Shown here: one piece after another, positions 20,667 through 32,777 of the stretch
How positions within the stretch are numbered: position 1 is the stretch's first letter
Layout of the letters: each line of letters opens with the position of its first letter
From: Porites lobata
Lineage: Eukaryota; Cnidaria; Anthozoa; Scleractinia; Poritidae
Assembly: GCA_942486035.1 (NCBI GenBank)
Contig: CALNXK010000020.1
Span: forward strand, 1,474,501 to 1,538,500
DNA: 64,000 nt
Direction of reading: 5' to 3'
The notes under the pieces: model-generated
What the model was told of the DNA's origin: nothing
Seen by the model: the letters and a program-made list of their open reading frames with translations, nothing else
The model's database searches: none
Translations under genes and position numbers: made by a program

Positions 20667-23600
20667 TTAATTTTCAGATTTCCGCGACCTTCTGTATCTT
20701 CTGAGAGGGGATTGGATTTGAGCTGTAATTTCTGATGTGGAATCTTCCCGATCTCCTCTCGAGTTATTAACGATAAAATCAGCCGACGGTTCGTGGGCCG
20801 AAGGTGACATTCCAAAAGTTTTGTCACGATCTTTCAAGTTCATATGCGAAGTGGACCGCGTACGTCGCTTCAATGAGCGAAGATATTTTGCCTCTTCCGC
20901 TGATTTATCGAATGCTTGACGAGAAAACGCGCTAACTGTCGATCCGTCTGTGTCAGTTGATGGAGGCGGAACTTCATTTCGTCGGATAGCTTCGGTGTAT
21001 CGGTCGATTTTCCGAAGTGATTTTCCGAGCATACTTCGGAGATTGTTGGCATCCTCTTCGACCGCTTGAAGTGATTTCCCAAGTGATTGCCGAACTTCTC
21101 TTATTTCATCGTTCTTCACTGCAGCCTTGTTGGCATGTGCTACCTTCTCCTCTCGTTCAAATTGCAGCTCTCTCTTGAGGACTGAAAGCTAGAAAATAAA
21201 CATACAAAAAAATGATCACCACATAAGGAAACTGAACATACACAGAGAGAGCTCCTTTGTGAGCCAGTAATAATCATGGTATGTTTAAATCGATCGCCGG
21301 TATAGTATAATTTTTGGTTGTCATAGTTTTGGCAAAATCTAGAATCCTATATATAGACCAGTCCAACAGCACCAACATTCCATCATTTTGTATCGCTGAA
21401 AAGCATTTTCACCAAATTCTGACCTCTGAAGGGTTGCTAATGAATGAAGCAATACTTTAACCTTTAACCCTTTAGGTGTGTAAAAAGAGGATATAATAGT
21501 GTTATGGCTGGGTGCATGGAAACCACCCCACTTTGTCCCTTGCACGGTCGGGTGAGTGCATATTGCTCGTATGCTAGGATGAAAAACCACTCATTCAAAA
21601 TGGAACGTACTCCCAGAAAGGGGTGGAGGCACGGCAGTTATTCAAAACATTACCTGTTTTTCTAAGGATTCCAGTTTTGCTTTGTAGGCTTTCTCTCGTT
21701 TTTCTGTCAATTTTTGTGCTTTTTCCAATGCCACGTGAGATCTCTTTGCCTCTTTTTCAATTTCCTGTTGCTGTTTTTCAGTAATCTCAAGCAAACTATG
21801 GAAAATAGGGAAAATAATTGCATGTGAGCATTTGTGAATATTGGATTAAATCAAACTTCAAGAGAAAGCATTGTATAGAATTTCGCAGAAACATGATTTG
21901 GCAGGAAAAGGATACAGTGGAACCTCGATGCAACGAAGGCCTAAGGGACTGACAAAATTTGTTCGCCATAAAGTGGATCAATTTATGTTTCTGGGAAACT
22001 GCCCACCTACCCCTCCCCTAAGTCAACATTGTCACTTACCTCTCACTTAGGAAAAAATGTTGGGTTAGGGGAGGGGTCGGTGGGCAGTGTCCCAGAAACC
22101 TAAATCGTTATGGAGAGGTTCTTTTTCATATTGTACTATTTCCGGGGCGAAGAATATCATTCGTGACCGAGGACTTTAATTTGTTGTATAGGGGTTCGTT
22201 ATATCGAGGTTCCACTGTATTAACATCTTGCTCAATGCCAGATACTGAGCACCACTAATCGGCTGGTGATGAAAAAGAAAGGTGATTCAGAAACGAATGG
22301 GACAACTGATGAACGGCGTTCATCAATTGTCCCATTGTTTCTGAACGGTAGATGGATGAACGACCGATCAGCCGATCGACCAGCCAATTGACAGATCAAC
22401 TGACAAATCGACCGACTAACTGCGGTGACAGTCTAGCTAACCGTCTATTCGACCTACGAAACGAATAAATGACTGAATCGAATGACTAACTGATCGACCG
22501 ACCGACAGACCAGTTAAATACAGTCAAACCTCCCATAAGCGACAATTCAAAATTCACGAAGATTTAGTGGTCACTTCTACGGAAGATGGTCGCTCCTCAA
22601 GGGTCTCTTCCTAGAAGAGGACCGAGCATATCTATACGATTTAGCAGGGGCACCCAACGTCAATATTCGGAAAATATCTGTTCGGAAGACGATTTGAGAT
22701 CTAGAACTTGCCTGCCTCTCCTAGGATTTTCGAACATCTTAAAAATGGTATAATTGCCCAGTTTTAACGGATTTTACCCTAAAAATGTCACCTAGAATTT
22801 TCGGGAGCCTTTTTTCTGGCTGAAATTTTCGAAAAGGTAAGCGTTGATCCCTATAATTTTCGGATCACTAGACTTTCAGCTAGGAAATCCGAACAGATGA
22901 AAAATTTTTAGGGGATAAAAATATGCCTACATCTACCTTTTAAATACTAAAATACGTTTAACAATGCTGTGTTTAAGTGGTTAAGTGGTTGTTCTCGTTG
23001 GGTGCCCCTGATTTAGAAGAGGATTTACTGCGTGCAAAGTTGCCATATGTGTTGTCACTCTAAATGCATCGCATTGTTGTAGTATAGTAAATACAACTAG
23101 CATAGAGATCATACCCTGCCTTAAGTGGTCATATAAGGCAGGATAAAAACAATGGAAAATTCCAAGGCTCTCATCTATCCAATTTAAAAAATGGAAGAAA
23201 TTTTTGCCATTTGTAAGCTCGTAGAAGGGTTGTTCCGCATATGCTTCTCACTTTATGTCAGTTTATAATTTATGAATGTAACACTAATGTCTCGACCATT
23301 GTTGGTTTTTTCTCTCCTTTTCTCTTGTTGATAGCATTGTAAATGTTTCTGTGTTAATTTGTATTTTTTTGTGGTTGTAATCTAAATAGCGTACAACGAA
23401 ATTGGTTTGGATATTGTTTTGTAATGTTTTGTAATTATTTTTTTAATTTTGCAGTGTTTTTTAATTGCATTCGCTATGTAAGAGTGAAAAAATTAATAAA
23501 AGCTATTAAATTCCAAAAAAATATCTATCCAAAAAATTGGTCGCGGACGATTACGATAGGGGCTGGGATGAACATGGAGGTTTCATTGTACCTACCTAAC

Positions 23601-26600
23601 TACGGGCCTGTTCGACTGACCTAGCTATTCCGGAATTCTGATAAGAATAAAAGGAATTAACTCTAGAAATAATTTGTTTCGGCAGTCATTGCATTGCAAT
23701 ACCTATAAACATGCTTGAAATCATTTTCCAATGAATGCAGTAATTAAGAGGTCCAAAAATCGGTAGCAAAACTTTTGCTTATTTATATTCCAGAATACGG
23801 TCAATCGAACGAACCCTAAGCAACTAACTAGCTGTGCAACTTAGTACCGAAATGTAACTGAACAACTGAGGCAAAGGGATTGAGCGCGCAAGTATTAGTA
23901 AGAGAGTGAATGGGTGAAAAACTAAAGGCGTTTAGTAAACAGTGAGATGGAGCTAATAATTTCAAACAACTTAGTACCTCTCAGTATGCTTAACTGCTGT
24001 TTCCTGGAGCGCTCTTTCTAGTGAATCCACCTTTTCTTTCAATTCGATATTTTCCTTTGCCGCTTCTCCAAGAGTTCTGTTCAAAGCCTCCTTTTCTTGA
24101 TTTGACTCAAAGAAGGACTCCTCGAATTCTAATCGCTCCCTTTGAAGTTTATCCAGGGTCTTTTTAAGCGCCTGAACGTCCTTGCCAATCCGTAAATTGT
24201 TCTTCTCCCAATCTCTTTTCTCTGCCTCGAAAGAGGAGTTCACCTTAGACAAGGAAGAGTTTTGGCTTCTCAGAGAGTTTGCTTCTTCTTCCAGCTCTTC
24301 CAGTTTTCCCAGAAGTTCATCCTCACGCTCTTGCCGCTGATTTAAAAGAACCTTCACATGCTTTACCTGATTTTCAAAGTCATTTATCTTTAGCTCGGCA
24401 TCTTCACGAGTCCTTTCCAAAAATTCTACTTTTTCTGCTAAAGCGCGGTTTTCATTCTTGCAATCTTTCATTGTCTCTCGAAGAGCTGCGACCCGTTCTT
24501 GTTGCAGACGCTTATCTCCCTCAGTGCTTTCTAGTGTTCGCTGAAGCTGATGAATATGATCTTGCAGATTTTGTGAGCTGCTGTTGCTCTCGCTGAGAGA
24601 AACTGAGAGTGCCTGGATCTTTTCCTTCAATCGTGCTTCCTCTTCTTCGCCTTTCGCAACGGCGCTGTTTAGTTTCTGTATAGCAAGTTTCAAACTGGAA
24701 TTATTGTTCTCCAGCTCTTGATTCGTCCTCAAAAGTCCACTCAACCTTTCTTTCAGCGTGTTATTTTCCGCTTCCGCCTCACTTTGAACAAGCTTCTGCC
24801 TTTGTAATTCACCATCAATTGCCTTTAGCCTCAATTCATTCTTCGTCATGTCCCCGGATGTTGCCTCTAGTTGGGTCCGCAAAGCGTGCTTATCTTCTTT
24901 CAGCCGTCTCTCTGTCTCCTGAAGCTCCCTGATCTTATCTTTTTGCTGCTTTCTTTCACTTTCTGATAGACTCAAGGTTCCCTCTAACATTTGTAACTTT
25001 TCAGCCAAACCATTTCTTTCTCTTTCTACCCTTTGAATTGCCTCTTCCTGTAGAAATGGCCAAAAATATGTGCTTACTAAAATGTTGGTTCTACATTTTA
25101 CTTTAAAAAGTGGCAGAGAAAATGTAGTATAAAACTTTTACAGGCCATGTTACTAATGAGCAGTCAGAAATGCAAGGGGTCTAACCCTTTTTTCTTGAGG
25201 AAAATTAAGGTCTATACTCAGATAAACTTCATAGATTTCACTCAACAAACTTAAAATCTATCATACACGCGTTAATCAGCCACATGAAAATGAAACAGTC
25301 CTCTCCGTCAGCTTTGCAGTTTTGGGCGCAAATAAAGTACCTTTATTAACAAGTCACTACTGTTATCACAACAAAAACATTTAGCTCACTGAAAAAGCAG
25401 CCTGACCTACAATAAAGTTTAATTCCATACCTGTAAAGTCAAAGCCGTCTCCGAGCTGTTTAATCTCTCTTCCAACAATCTTTTCTGATCTCTTAGTTGA
25501 TTCATTTCCTGATGTACGGTACGGAGTTTACCGTCCAGCTCCACTCTCTCTTCTTCAGCATGTCGCAGTGTACTCTGTAGATTCTCCACTTTCGCTTGGC
25601 TCTCCTCTTTCTTTCTTTCGGATTCTTTCAGGTTCTGCAAAAGCTCAGATAACGAGGTTTTCACAGCGTCAGGGTCTATGTCGTCGGAAGAGTCGTCTGC
25701 GTAAAAGGCAAAAAAAGAATGGCGTTCAGAAACTCATGAACGACAAAATGGCGCCCATTCAATGCCCGATTTGTTGTTGTTATTTCTTTTGTTATTTTAA
25801 TCAATACGCTCTTTGCGACAAAAGGTCAAGTGATCATTGTGGGATACAACATTTAAAATTTCATAGATGAAAAGACTACAAAACATACCTGAATTTGATC
25901 TAGAACGTCCTCGGAAAGACCTTCGGTTCTTCTTCGGACTGTCTTCTTCTGAAAACGAAGATTGGGAACCCGATCGCAGGCCGAGTGATCTCCGTAGTAT
26001 TGAGTAGAGGCTCGACAGCTTGAATTCAGTATCATTCTTCATGGCTTCCACTCGTGCGAGTTGAGATTCCAAAGCACTTATCCTGCCGTCATTTCCAGAC
26101 AGCTGAGCCTTGTAGTTTTCTCGATCGAACGTCGTTTGCTCTAGCCTGTTTTCCATATCTCTTATCTTGTCTTTCGCTTTTTGTTCAAATTCTTTGTACT
26201 CGTCCAGTTGCGCTTGATAGTCCTTTTCCCTGCTTGCAAAGGTATCTTCAGCTTCTTTTAACCTTTGGGAACAGAAATCAACGTGAACATAGTGAGGATC
26301 ATTTACATTTGCAAAATACCGTATTTATTCGAATAAGCGCCCAACCTCGAATTAGCGCCCACCTCGAATAAGCGCCCATACTAAAGGCAGAAAAAGTTAA
26401 TAAGCGCCCAGCCTCGAATAAGCGCCCACCCCACCCCACCCACCTCCCTCCCACTCCCACTCAAACTTAAATTAACGCCCACCCCCTTCCCCCTACTACC
26501 CCCTCAAAAAGGAATAAGTACTAATAAGAGACTTCCCCGAAGACGGAGTTTTTTTTAGTGTTTTGCAGAAAGGTTGCTTTGTTACATCTTCGCGTTTTGT

Positions 26601-29600
26601 TATTACCATTTACTGTTCTTGTTGCATACTACACTTGTTGAAAATGGTGAAAATTTAATAAGCGCCCAGCCTCGAATAAGCGCCTACTCTCAAGGTCCAA
26701 AACTTTAATAAGCGCCCAGGGCGGTTAATCGAATACATACGGTAAGTAAACGGACAATGCAACCGAGGATAAAAGGTACTGCCTTTCCTTGCTTGACCCG
26801 CGTTAAGCACAAAAACCCTCGTTAATTAGCAAGGGTAACATTGACAACACTTGTCTTAACGCCTAACACACGAACGCAGAACCTTTTTTGATTAGGTTTA
26901 GAGACATATAGGCATGACCAAAGAAAAAGAGACACCATTCTTATTATCTCTCCTCCGTATAGGCCTGTTTTTGGCCATTGTATGCTTTAAAATGCGCGAT
27001 AGATGCTGGAAAGAAAGAACAAGAAAACATGCGCCTATCTTTCCCGCAAGCGCTTAAGCTACAGGGTTGTTTATTGTCTCCATTCAGCAGCGCGCAATGT
27101 TTAAAGTACTGACATTTGCACGCAGCTCATCAGTATTAGACTACCGCGCTTTCACACTGGCGACATAATGTTAATGCTAGTTTTAGAGGGATAAGTAACT
27201 CATGTATGCAAAAGTGAAGGTACTAAATCATTCATTATCAGCATACCAAAACTTAACCAGGTATGCTTTAAAGTTTGACGCATTAGCATCTTTGTAATAG
27301 CACAATAGCCAACTGATGAACCAGTTACCATGGCTACTGAGGTCTATTTAAAGGAGGCGCGCAAGGCCTTCTCTTGCTTCGCGCAGTCTTAGGAAGGAAA
27401 CGCACAACAACTTCCATGAAAAAGGAATTTGGCGTTAATTACTTTCCCATCAGTTTGAATAGCTTCTGTTCAGGTCATTTAGAAAAGGCTTACCTTCTTT
27501 GCAATTTGAAGTTGTTCTGTTTTACTTCCTCCTTTTCACTTTCAGAATGTAATATCCCCTGCTTCAGAGTGTACGCTTCGTGACGAACTTCCTCGCGTAA
27601 TGCCTGTTCATGCGCTAACCTCTCTTGAAGATCCGATACTTCGCGCTTTCCAAGCAAACACTCGCTGCTCAATATTTTCACCTGACGGAGTGCCTCTTGA
27701 AGTTCACGCCGAATCTCCGCTCGCTCTGCCTCGAACTCGTTCAGTCTTATGCGAAGATCGTTCGCCTCACCGGTGATGTTCGCTCGGCTGTCATCACAAA
27801 CTCGGAATCTGTTTTCAAGTTCCTCGAGTTTGCGCTTTGTCTCAGTTCTCTCTACCTCAGCGATTTTGACCTTTTCCTTGAGTTCGTCGCAAGTTTTTTG
27901 CATAGCGCCTTTCTCAATTTGCTCGTCTTTTATCTGACGTCTGAGTGCTAGGTTTTCTTTTCTTTGTATTTCTGTTGCTTCATCGCTTTCTCGCACTTTT
28001 TTGTGTGCATCCATAAGGTCTCTTCGAACATTGTCGCGAGTCTCCTCTGCCATGGTGAGCTGCATTTTGAGAGCTTTGATTTCTCGTTCCGCATTGTCGC
28101 GGTTTTTGATTGCTTCTAATAACTGCTCCTTAGTAGAGTTTCCATTCAGGTACTGAGTTGGGGAACTGAAAGCCCAATTTAAAAACGTCCGGTTAGGTGA
28201 TTTGTAGTGTGTATTTGCCTATCACCATCTAAGCCTATGAGTCTTACCACTTCTTCCTAAATGATATGCCACAACCATTATCAAAACTCTTGAGACACTT
28301 ACGCAAAAGCTCGTCAAAATGAAGCACTTTCTCTTGGGGAGAGGGGAAAAGAAGAAAAAGGTTCTTATACAATATTCCCAAGCTTTTAAGAGAAGCAGAA
28401 TACGAGTAAATTTAGTCAATTGCGTCTTTGCGCCTAATTTCCTAAAGTTTCCCAAGATGTTTTGAACAGGTTTTAAGTCATATGCTGTCTCACAAAAGGA
28501 TACTATGGCAAAGACACTGATACATCCAAGCCGAAAGCTGTTTTATACGATTCCAATAAAACTTTGAAAGCAAAAAAAGTCAGCGCGCCCCTACGTCACA
28601 TAGAGGCCTCTAAGGAGGAGGGAGATAGTCAGTTGTTTGCGCACACATGGATCTGCAGGCGTTGCTAAGTTACTCTGTCAAAGACGTGCTCAAAAGATGT
28701 CCAAGGAGGAGCTCTGAAAATCTGTAATTTCTACCCCTAAGCGAGACGACGAAAAGTATCCTGGTCGCTTTCATATGGAAGTCTGCCCCGGGAATCTGGC
28801 GAGTTAGCCTTTAGAATAGGCGTAATTTTGAGACGAGTTTGCTGAAGCCAAGATCTGCATATTTGTAATAGGAAAAAACAAAAATGTTTTTACCTCATGC
28901 CTTCTCCACTTAGCCGTCTTGAATAGTCCTGTAGAGAATAAAACGAAATTCTGTAAATATAAACTGAATATATATTGCACCTACTAGTATGGTCCCCCGG
29001 GAGCGTCATACCTATTTGTTGCTGATCCCCTCGCGCGACCTCTCAAGGAAGTAGACTGTGACGTAGACTGCGAGCAGTCTCTTATTTTTCTTTGCAAAGT
29101 TACTGCACGCGAAAGTTCCAAGCACGCGAGCGGCGAGCGGCGAAGCCGTGAGACGCGATAAACGAGGGCGTAAGCCCTACAAAAGAGTCCGCAGTCCGTC
29201 GTTTCTCGTCTCGTCCCAATCAACGTCGTGGTTTGCAATCGCGCTGGCTGAGATAAGAACTAGACGGATTTCAAGAGAAAAGGCGGACTGTAAGCAGTCA
29301 AATGTTTAACTGTAACGATAAACAGAGCATGTAAAACGCTCGCACATTCAACTGACGTAACTCTTTTGCTCGATTTTATGGCAGCTCGGGGCCGGGTGGG
29401 GGAGGTACTCGACCAATATTTGGGTAGAGGTCCTTCAGGGTCAAGCGTTTGCGTTACCGTCGATCACGCATACTCGTACCATACAGCCCCGCTGCAACAC
29501 CCTCTACTGCGCAAGAGCAGAGGAGTTTTTATAAAATAAGATCACAACTCTGTCACACAACCAAGGCATTAGCGATGCCTAAAAGCTGCCAGTATGGACG

Positions 29601-31094
29601 AGATCCAAGAAGTGCTTCATTTGTTTGACATAAGAAGATATGCAGACCCATTTGGCGCTCTGAGTGCTCTTAAAACAGTTCTTATGGGGCTCTCGTGCTG
29701 TGTAGTACCCCTGATCTTACGGCGATTTCAAGCACACGACGATTATCACTGAATAGTATAAATTAAGGGTTCTATCTGAAGCAATTACAATGTAGTTCTT
29801 TAGATTTCCCTCGGTCAGTTGTACTTCTTGTTTGGCTAACGCGATTTAATTTGCCTTAAGCGTTCGCATTGGTGTATTTGAGCTTCTGCAGTCGAAAGCT
29901 TGATCTCAGACGTTAATTTACCGATTTGGCTAAACTTTTGCATCGTAAATTAGTCATGATTAGTGCCATAATATCCGTCTGAAAAGTTAACAAGACTGGC
30001 GTATTCCTTACCACTCACCTTATAATGTAACTAAGTTCCTTGCATATCTGACATGGCGTCACGTATTTCTCTAAAACTTGTTTCTAATCCTTTATAAAAC
30101 CTATTTCAAGGTTCAACAACTCGTATTTGGAGGGCAAAGACCGTTATGCATGCATGACCGTTCACGATATGCTAATTATCTCCCGACTGTTTTTTGTTAT
30201 TCTTTGTTGTACACGTCAAGGGCTTAAAAGACTTAAAAGGCTGATGAAGTTTGAATTTGTTGAGCCAACAGAATGAAATAAAGACAGTATAAAGAGATCA
30301 CAGCCGCAAACTAAAAAACGAATGTCGCGTGGATTTCAATTGGAATTTTAAGAACAGCTTAATAATCCCGGCCTGACCAAAAAAAAAGTTACTATAAGCT
30401 AAAGCTGCTACTTGAGAGGTACGACGTAAATATGCCATACAGAGTAACATTTCACCGACATTTATTTGATATGAACTTTTGACTAAAAGTTAGTTCATTG
30501 AGTAAACAAGGACTGAGAATTTATGCAAACATTTTAACAAGTGAACAAATTAGGTTCAGGATAACTAGAAAAGTAAAGAAAAAGGCTTTGGGTAATTTTT
30601 CTCTGGAGTACGAAGGTGCGAACAATAACAGAATCAACTCTGTTATTCATCTTATTGTCATACAGTTCATACTATATCATAGCCCTAACTAAACAAAAAC
30701 GATATGATACTTGTGCGATTAGTTGAAGGTGGAGTTCAACCACACATATCATCTAAACGTATTGCACTCAAACTTCCTAAACAAGGCACCAAAAGGCACT
30801 GAGTCAGGTGTCGGCTTTTTAGAATGGATGAAATTTGGTACAAGTGGGACCAAGAAATGTCCTTTTTATAGAGTGGTGTTCGTATTGATTCGATTTCATA
30901 GCGGCATTGACGTTTGTAACTTACACTAAGGGCACTTTCAACTACTTAATTTCCTTACTGACTGCTGAATATTTTCCTACCTTTATTCTATCGTGTCCTC
31001 TTTGTGACTTTGCGATTTCTTGATCGGGGGAAAAGGCTTCGCCATTATGGTGTCCGTTTTGTAACGCTCCAGGCGAAATTGAGTCGTCTGACAT
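20667..31094 (-). CDS. CROCC: Rootletin (ciliary rootlet coiled-coil protein), short form, 8 coding exons
   Basis: Rootletin polymerises into the ciliary rootlet and the intercentriolar linker at the basal body. Coding exons (minus): 30981-31094, 28894-28928, 27494-28165, 25889-26262, 25431-25696, 23978-25047, 21654-21795, 20667-21188. All have GT-AG borders and consistent phases; they total 3,195 nt, giving 1,064 residues. A first coiled coil (about 60-360) is followed by a linker containing SILRRSLGLRSGSQSS with Ser/Arg and acidic patches (about 360-410), then DPDAVKTSLSELLQNLKESE and a second coiled coil (to ~945) with QALKKTLDKLQRERLEFEES. Linker and helix order match vertebrate rootletin in its C-terminal half. 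The tail (about 945-1064) is basic and Ser-rich (LKRRTRSTSHM, SPLRRYRRSRKSEN). Vertebrate rootletin is ~2,000 residues, so the N-terminal half is missing. No candidate exons for it were found upstream to the window end. Confidence 0.93.
21915..22217. mobile_element. TA-flanked MITE (pogo/Tigger-like TIR), copy 3, with nested insertion
   Basis: CAGTGGAACCTCGATGCAAC at the left and ATATCGAGGTTCCACTG at the right, with TA on both sides, mark a complete element in a CROCC intron. Its interior is interrupted by a second inverted-repeat element (21987-22099). Confidence 0.75.
21987..22099. mobile_element. Foldback MITE nested inside the 21915-22217 element
   Basis: GTTTCTGGGAAACTGCCCAC and CTACCCCTCCCCTAA at the left are inverted as TTAGGGGAGGGG, GTGGGCAGTGTCCCAGAAAC at the right. 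The arms are ~38 bp around a ~35-bp loop. Confidence 0.7.
22286..22345. repeat. Imperfect hairpin, ~29-bp arms
   Basis: TTCAGAAACGAATGGGACAA with TGATGAACG is mirrored by CGTTCATCAATTGTCCCATT with GTTTCTGAA. There are about three mismatches or bulges. Confidence 0.7.
22346..22520. repeat. Degenerate GACCGACTAACT-type tandem repeat
   Basis: GATCGACC, AACTGACA, CGACCGACTAACTG and similar short units recur in a loose 4-bp rhythm, forming a decayed tetranucleotide-based satellite next to the hairpin. Confidence 0.5.
22645..23010 (+). mobile_element. Non-autonomous DNA transposon, CAGGGGCACCCAACG termini (copy A)
   Basis: The 15-bp terminal inverted repeats CAGGGGCACCCAACG (22645-22659) and CGTTGGGTGCCCCTG (22996-23010) are perfect. 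The target duplication ATTTAG is at 22639-22644 and 23011-23016. The interior (CGGAAAATATCTGTTCGGAA, ATTTTCGGATCACTAGACTT) matches copy B at 32778-33173 along its length. No ORF. It sits in a CROCC intron. Confidence 0.85.
26319..26742. mobile_element. TA-inserting element with CCGTATTTATTCGAATA terminus
   Basis: The left end is TA plus CCGTATTTATTCGAATAAGC; the right end is TTAATCGAATACATACGG plus TA. The interior repeats AATAAGCGCCCA many times near both ends. It is a diverged relative of 7037-7566, located in a CROCC intron. Confidence 0.65.
28894..28928 (-). CDS. CROCC: CROCC coding exon 2 (35-nt microexon)
   Basis: The acceptor TTCTCTACAG and donor GTAAAA enclose 35 bases encoding DYSRRLSGEGM plus two bases of the next codon. 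It joins exon 1 in phase 0 and exon 3 (SPTQYLNGNSTKEQ) in phase 2. Skipping it would shift the frame. Confidence 0.75.
28984..29300. repeat. Dispersed GACTGCGAGCAGTCTC-type repeat
   Basis: GTAGACTGCGAGCAGTCTCT, ACTGCACGCGAAAG, AGCGGCGAGCGGCGAAGCCG and GGACTGTAAGCAGTC are phrases I associate with an abundant coral repeat. The related GACTGCGAACAGTCTC occurs near 7762. It lies in CROCC intron 1 and is GC-richer than its surroundings. Confidence 0.5.
30981..31094 (-). CDS. CROCC: CROCC coding exon 1 (38 codons)
   Basis: ATG at 31094 begins MSDDSISPGALQNGHHNGEA, and the exon ends at AAG before the donor GTAGGA (phase 0). It follows a 29-base 5'UTR stretch that itself starts after a TTTTTCTAG acceptor. 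The sequence is polar and not coiled coil, and I do not recognise it in vertebrate rootletin. The start is supported by the open frame, the splice donor and the correct phase into exon 2. Confidence 0.75.
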
Positions 31095-31260
31095 GCTCCT
31101 TGTCAGGCAGGGTCAATTTTACGCTAGAAAAACACACATTACCAAAGAAACATTTCAGCACAACTGTTAACAGCTGATAAATTTACTTTAAATATTTACC
31201 TCGATCAGGTTCCTCGAAAAAAAACTAAGCAACGCGTTCCAATTTCAGTCAACCAGATAG
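31095..31260 (-). other. CROCC: CROCC 5'UTR with probable short intron
   Basis: On the minus strand, GATCGAG followed by donor GTAAAT (intron from 31199) and acceptor TGTTTTTCTAG (intron end 31124) define a ~76-nt intron in the leader. The exon resumes at 31123 and reaches the ATG at 31094. The upstream boundary of the transcript is not visible. Confidence 0.5.
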
Positions 31261-32777
31261 CGAAAACCACTGCAAAAGTCTCCAAACTTAGAGTAAAAAG
31301 TTTCTCAATCATCCGACGGCAAAAAGAGTCAGCTTCTCGCGCGGGATTCCGTTAAAATTCAAATAAGTTCATGGTTTACGGACGACGCGCTGAATTCACT
31401 TTGAATTGAAATGAGTCTGTAAACGTGCCCTCAGGGGCAGTATACCTAAATTGCTTTTGTGTCAGCAACCAATAGGAAAACGCGCCATTGAAAAGTGTAG
31501 TAACCCCTGGGTTGGCAAGCGGATGAATTACGACTTGTAATAATTAAAAATTTGTAAGTATAAGCATGAAAAGTTCTAATGTAAATTTTAGTTTACAAGG
31601 ATGTCATTAATAGTTTTGTTATTGTGGCACGAGTGCGTCCTTCTTTTAAAATAAGTCGATCTTGTACAAAAAAAATGGAGCGAGTTCGGCGCGAAAAAAA
31701 ATAAAATAATGCCAAAAAGTTCAAATGACATTTCAGCGCGCGTGCTAACTTTTAGTACTGAAATGACTCAGTTCAACTCCCCATTCGGATTTTTTACAAT
31801 GTGAATGTTTCAGATAATTCTTCTTACCGTATTTTCAGCAATTCCAAAATCTACGCAAGGGTTATTTTGTGCCAGTTTTTACCCACAATATAAATTTTCA
31901 TAAGTTTGGCATATGAAAGGTCCGTGGCACTTCCCGATTAAAAGAGACCGAGTTAAGTAAGTGTCACCGAATCACTTCTAAACCGGCATTAACCTCAGCT
32001 GTCTCACGTTAAAGAATTAAAATTCTCAAAACAGGCCCGTGATAATTACAATTCAACGGTCTCTAAGTATAACAAGACTGATTCAGTGTCCGTGACCGTG
32101 TGAAAAATTATAATGACTGTTTAATAACAACCGTATTACATACATACCTGAAACCCAACCTGAAACCGTGAGATAAATGTCGTGTCACTGTACCACCGGT
32201 ATTACTGGTGAAGTAAAAAATCAAAACAATCCTGTCGGCGTTTTCAGAGAGAAAGTTGAAGATCCGTGAAGTGGATTTCGGACGAAGGAAAACAAAAAGA
32301 AGAAGAAGACTTTCGGGTCACCAATGCAACACCGGTCGAATCAGCTTGGCTTCAAAAGTACCAGTTAAAAAGCCACGCCAATATTTGTTTAGTGAATAAA
32401 GCAACGGACTCGAGAAACTAACAAAAGTGGCCGATTTTAAATATGCATGGATATGCTTAAAAGTTTACTTTTTAAAAGACTGAGGCGAAACTAGAAAGAG
32501 TTAAATAAACTACTACATTATTTAAAACCCTAAATAAGATATATTGTACCAAAACTCTCTAGTTGCAGAAAGTTCTTTCAAACATTTCTATTAACATTTG
32601 AAGTTCAATTCAGGCTTATAGTTAAGCACCTGCCTTATCGTGTCTATGTAAACAAAATTAAAATCCGTAAACTTCCCGCGGGATATTGTCATATAATTAT
32701 GGGCTATTTAAGTGCAGCTGCCACCGTGAAGCATATGCTTTTCAAGCCGAGTTTTGTCTGGGATCACTCGCATGGGG

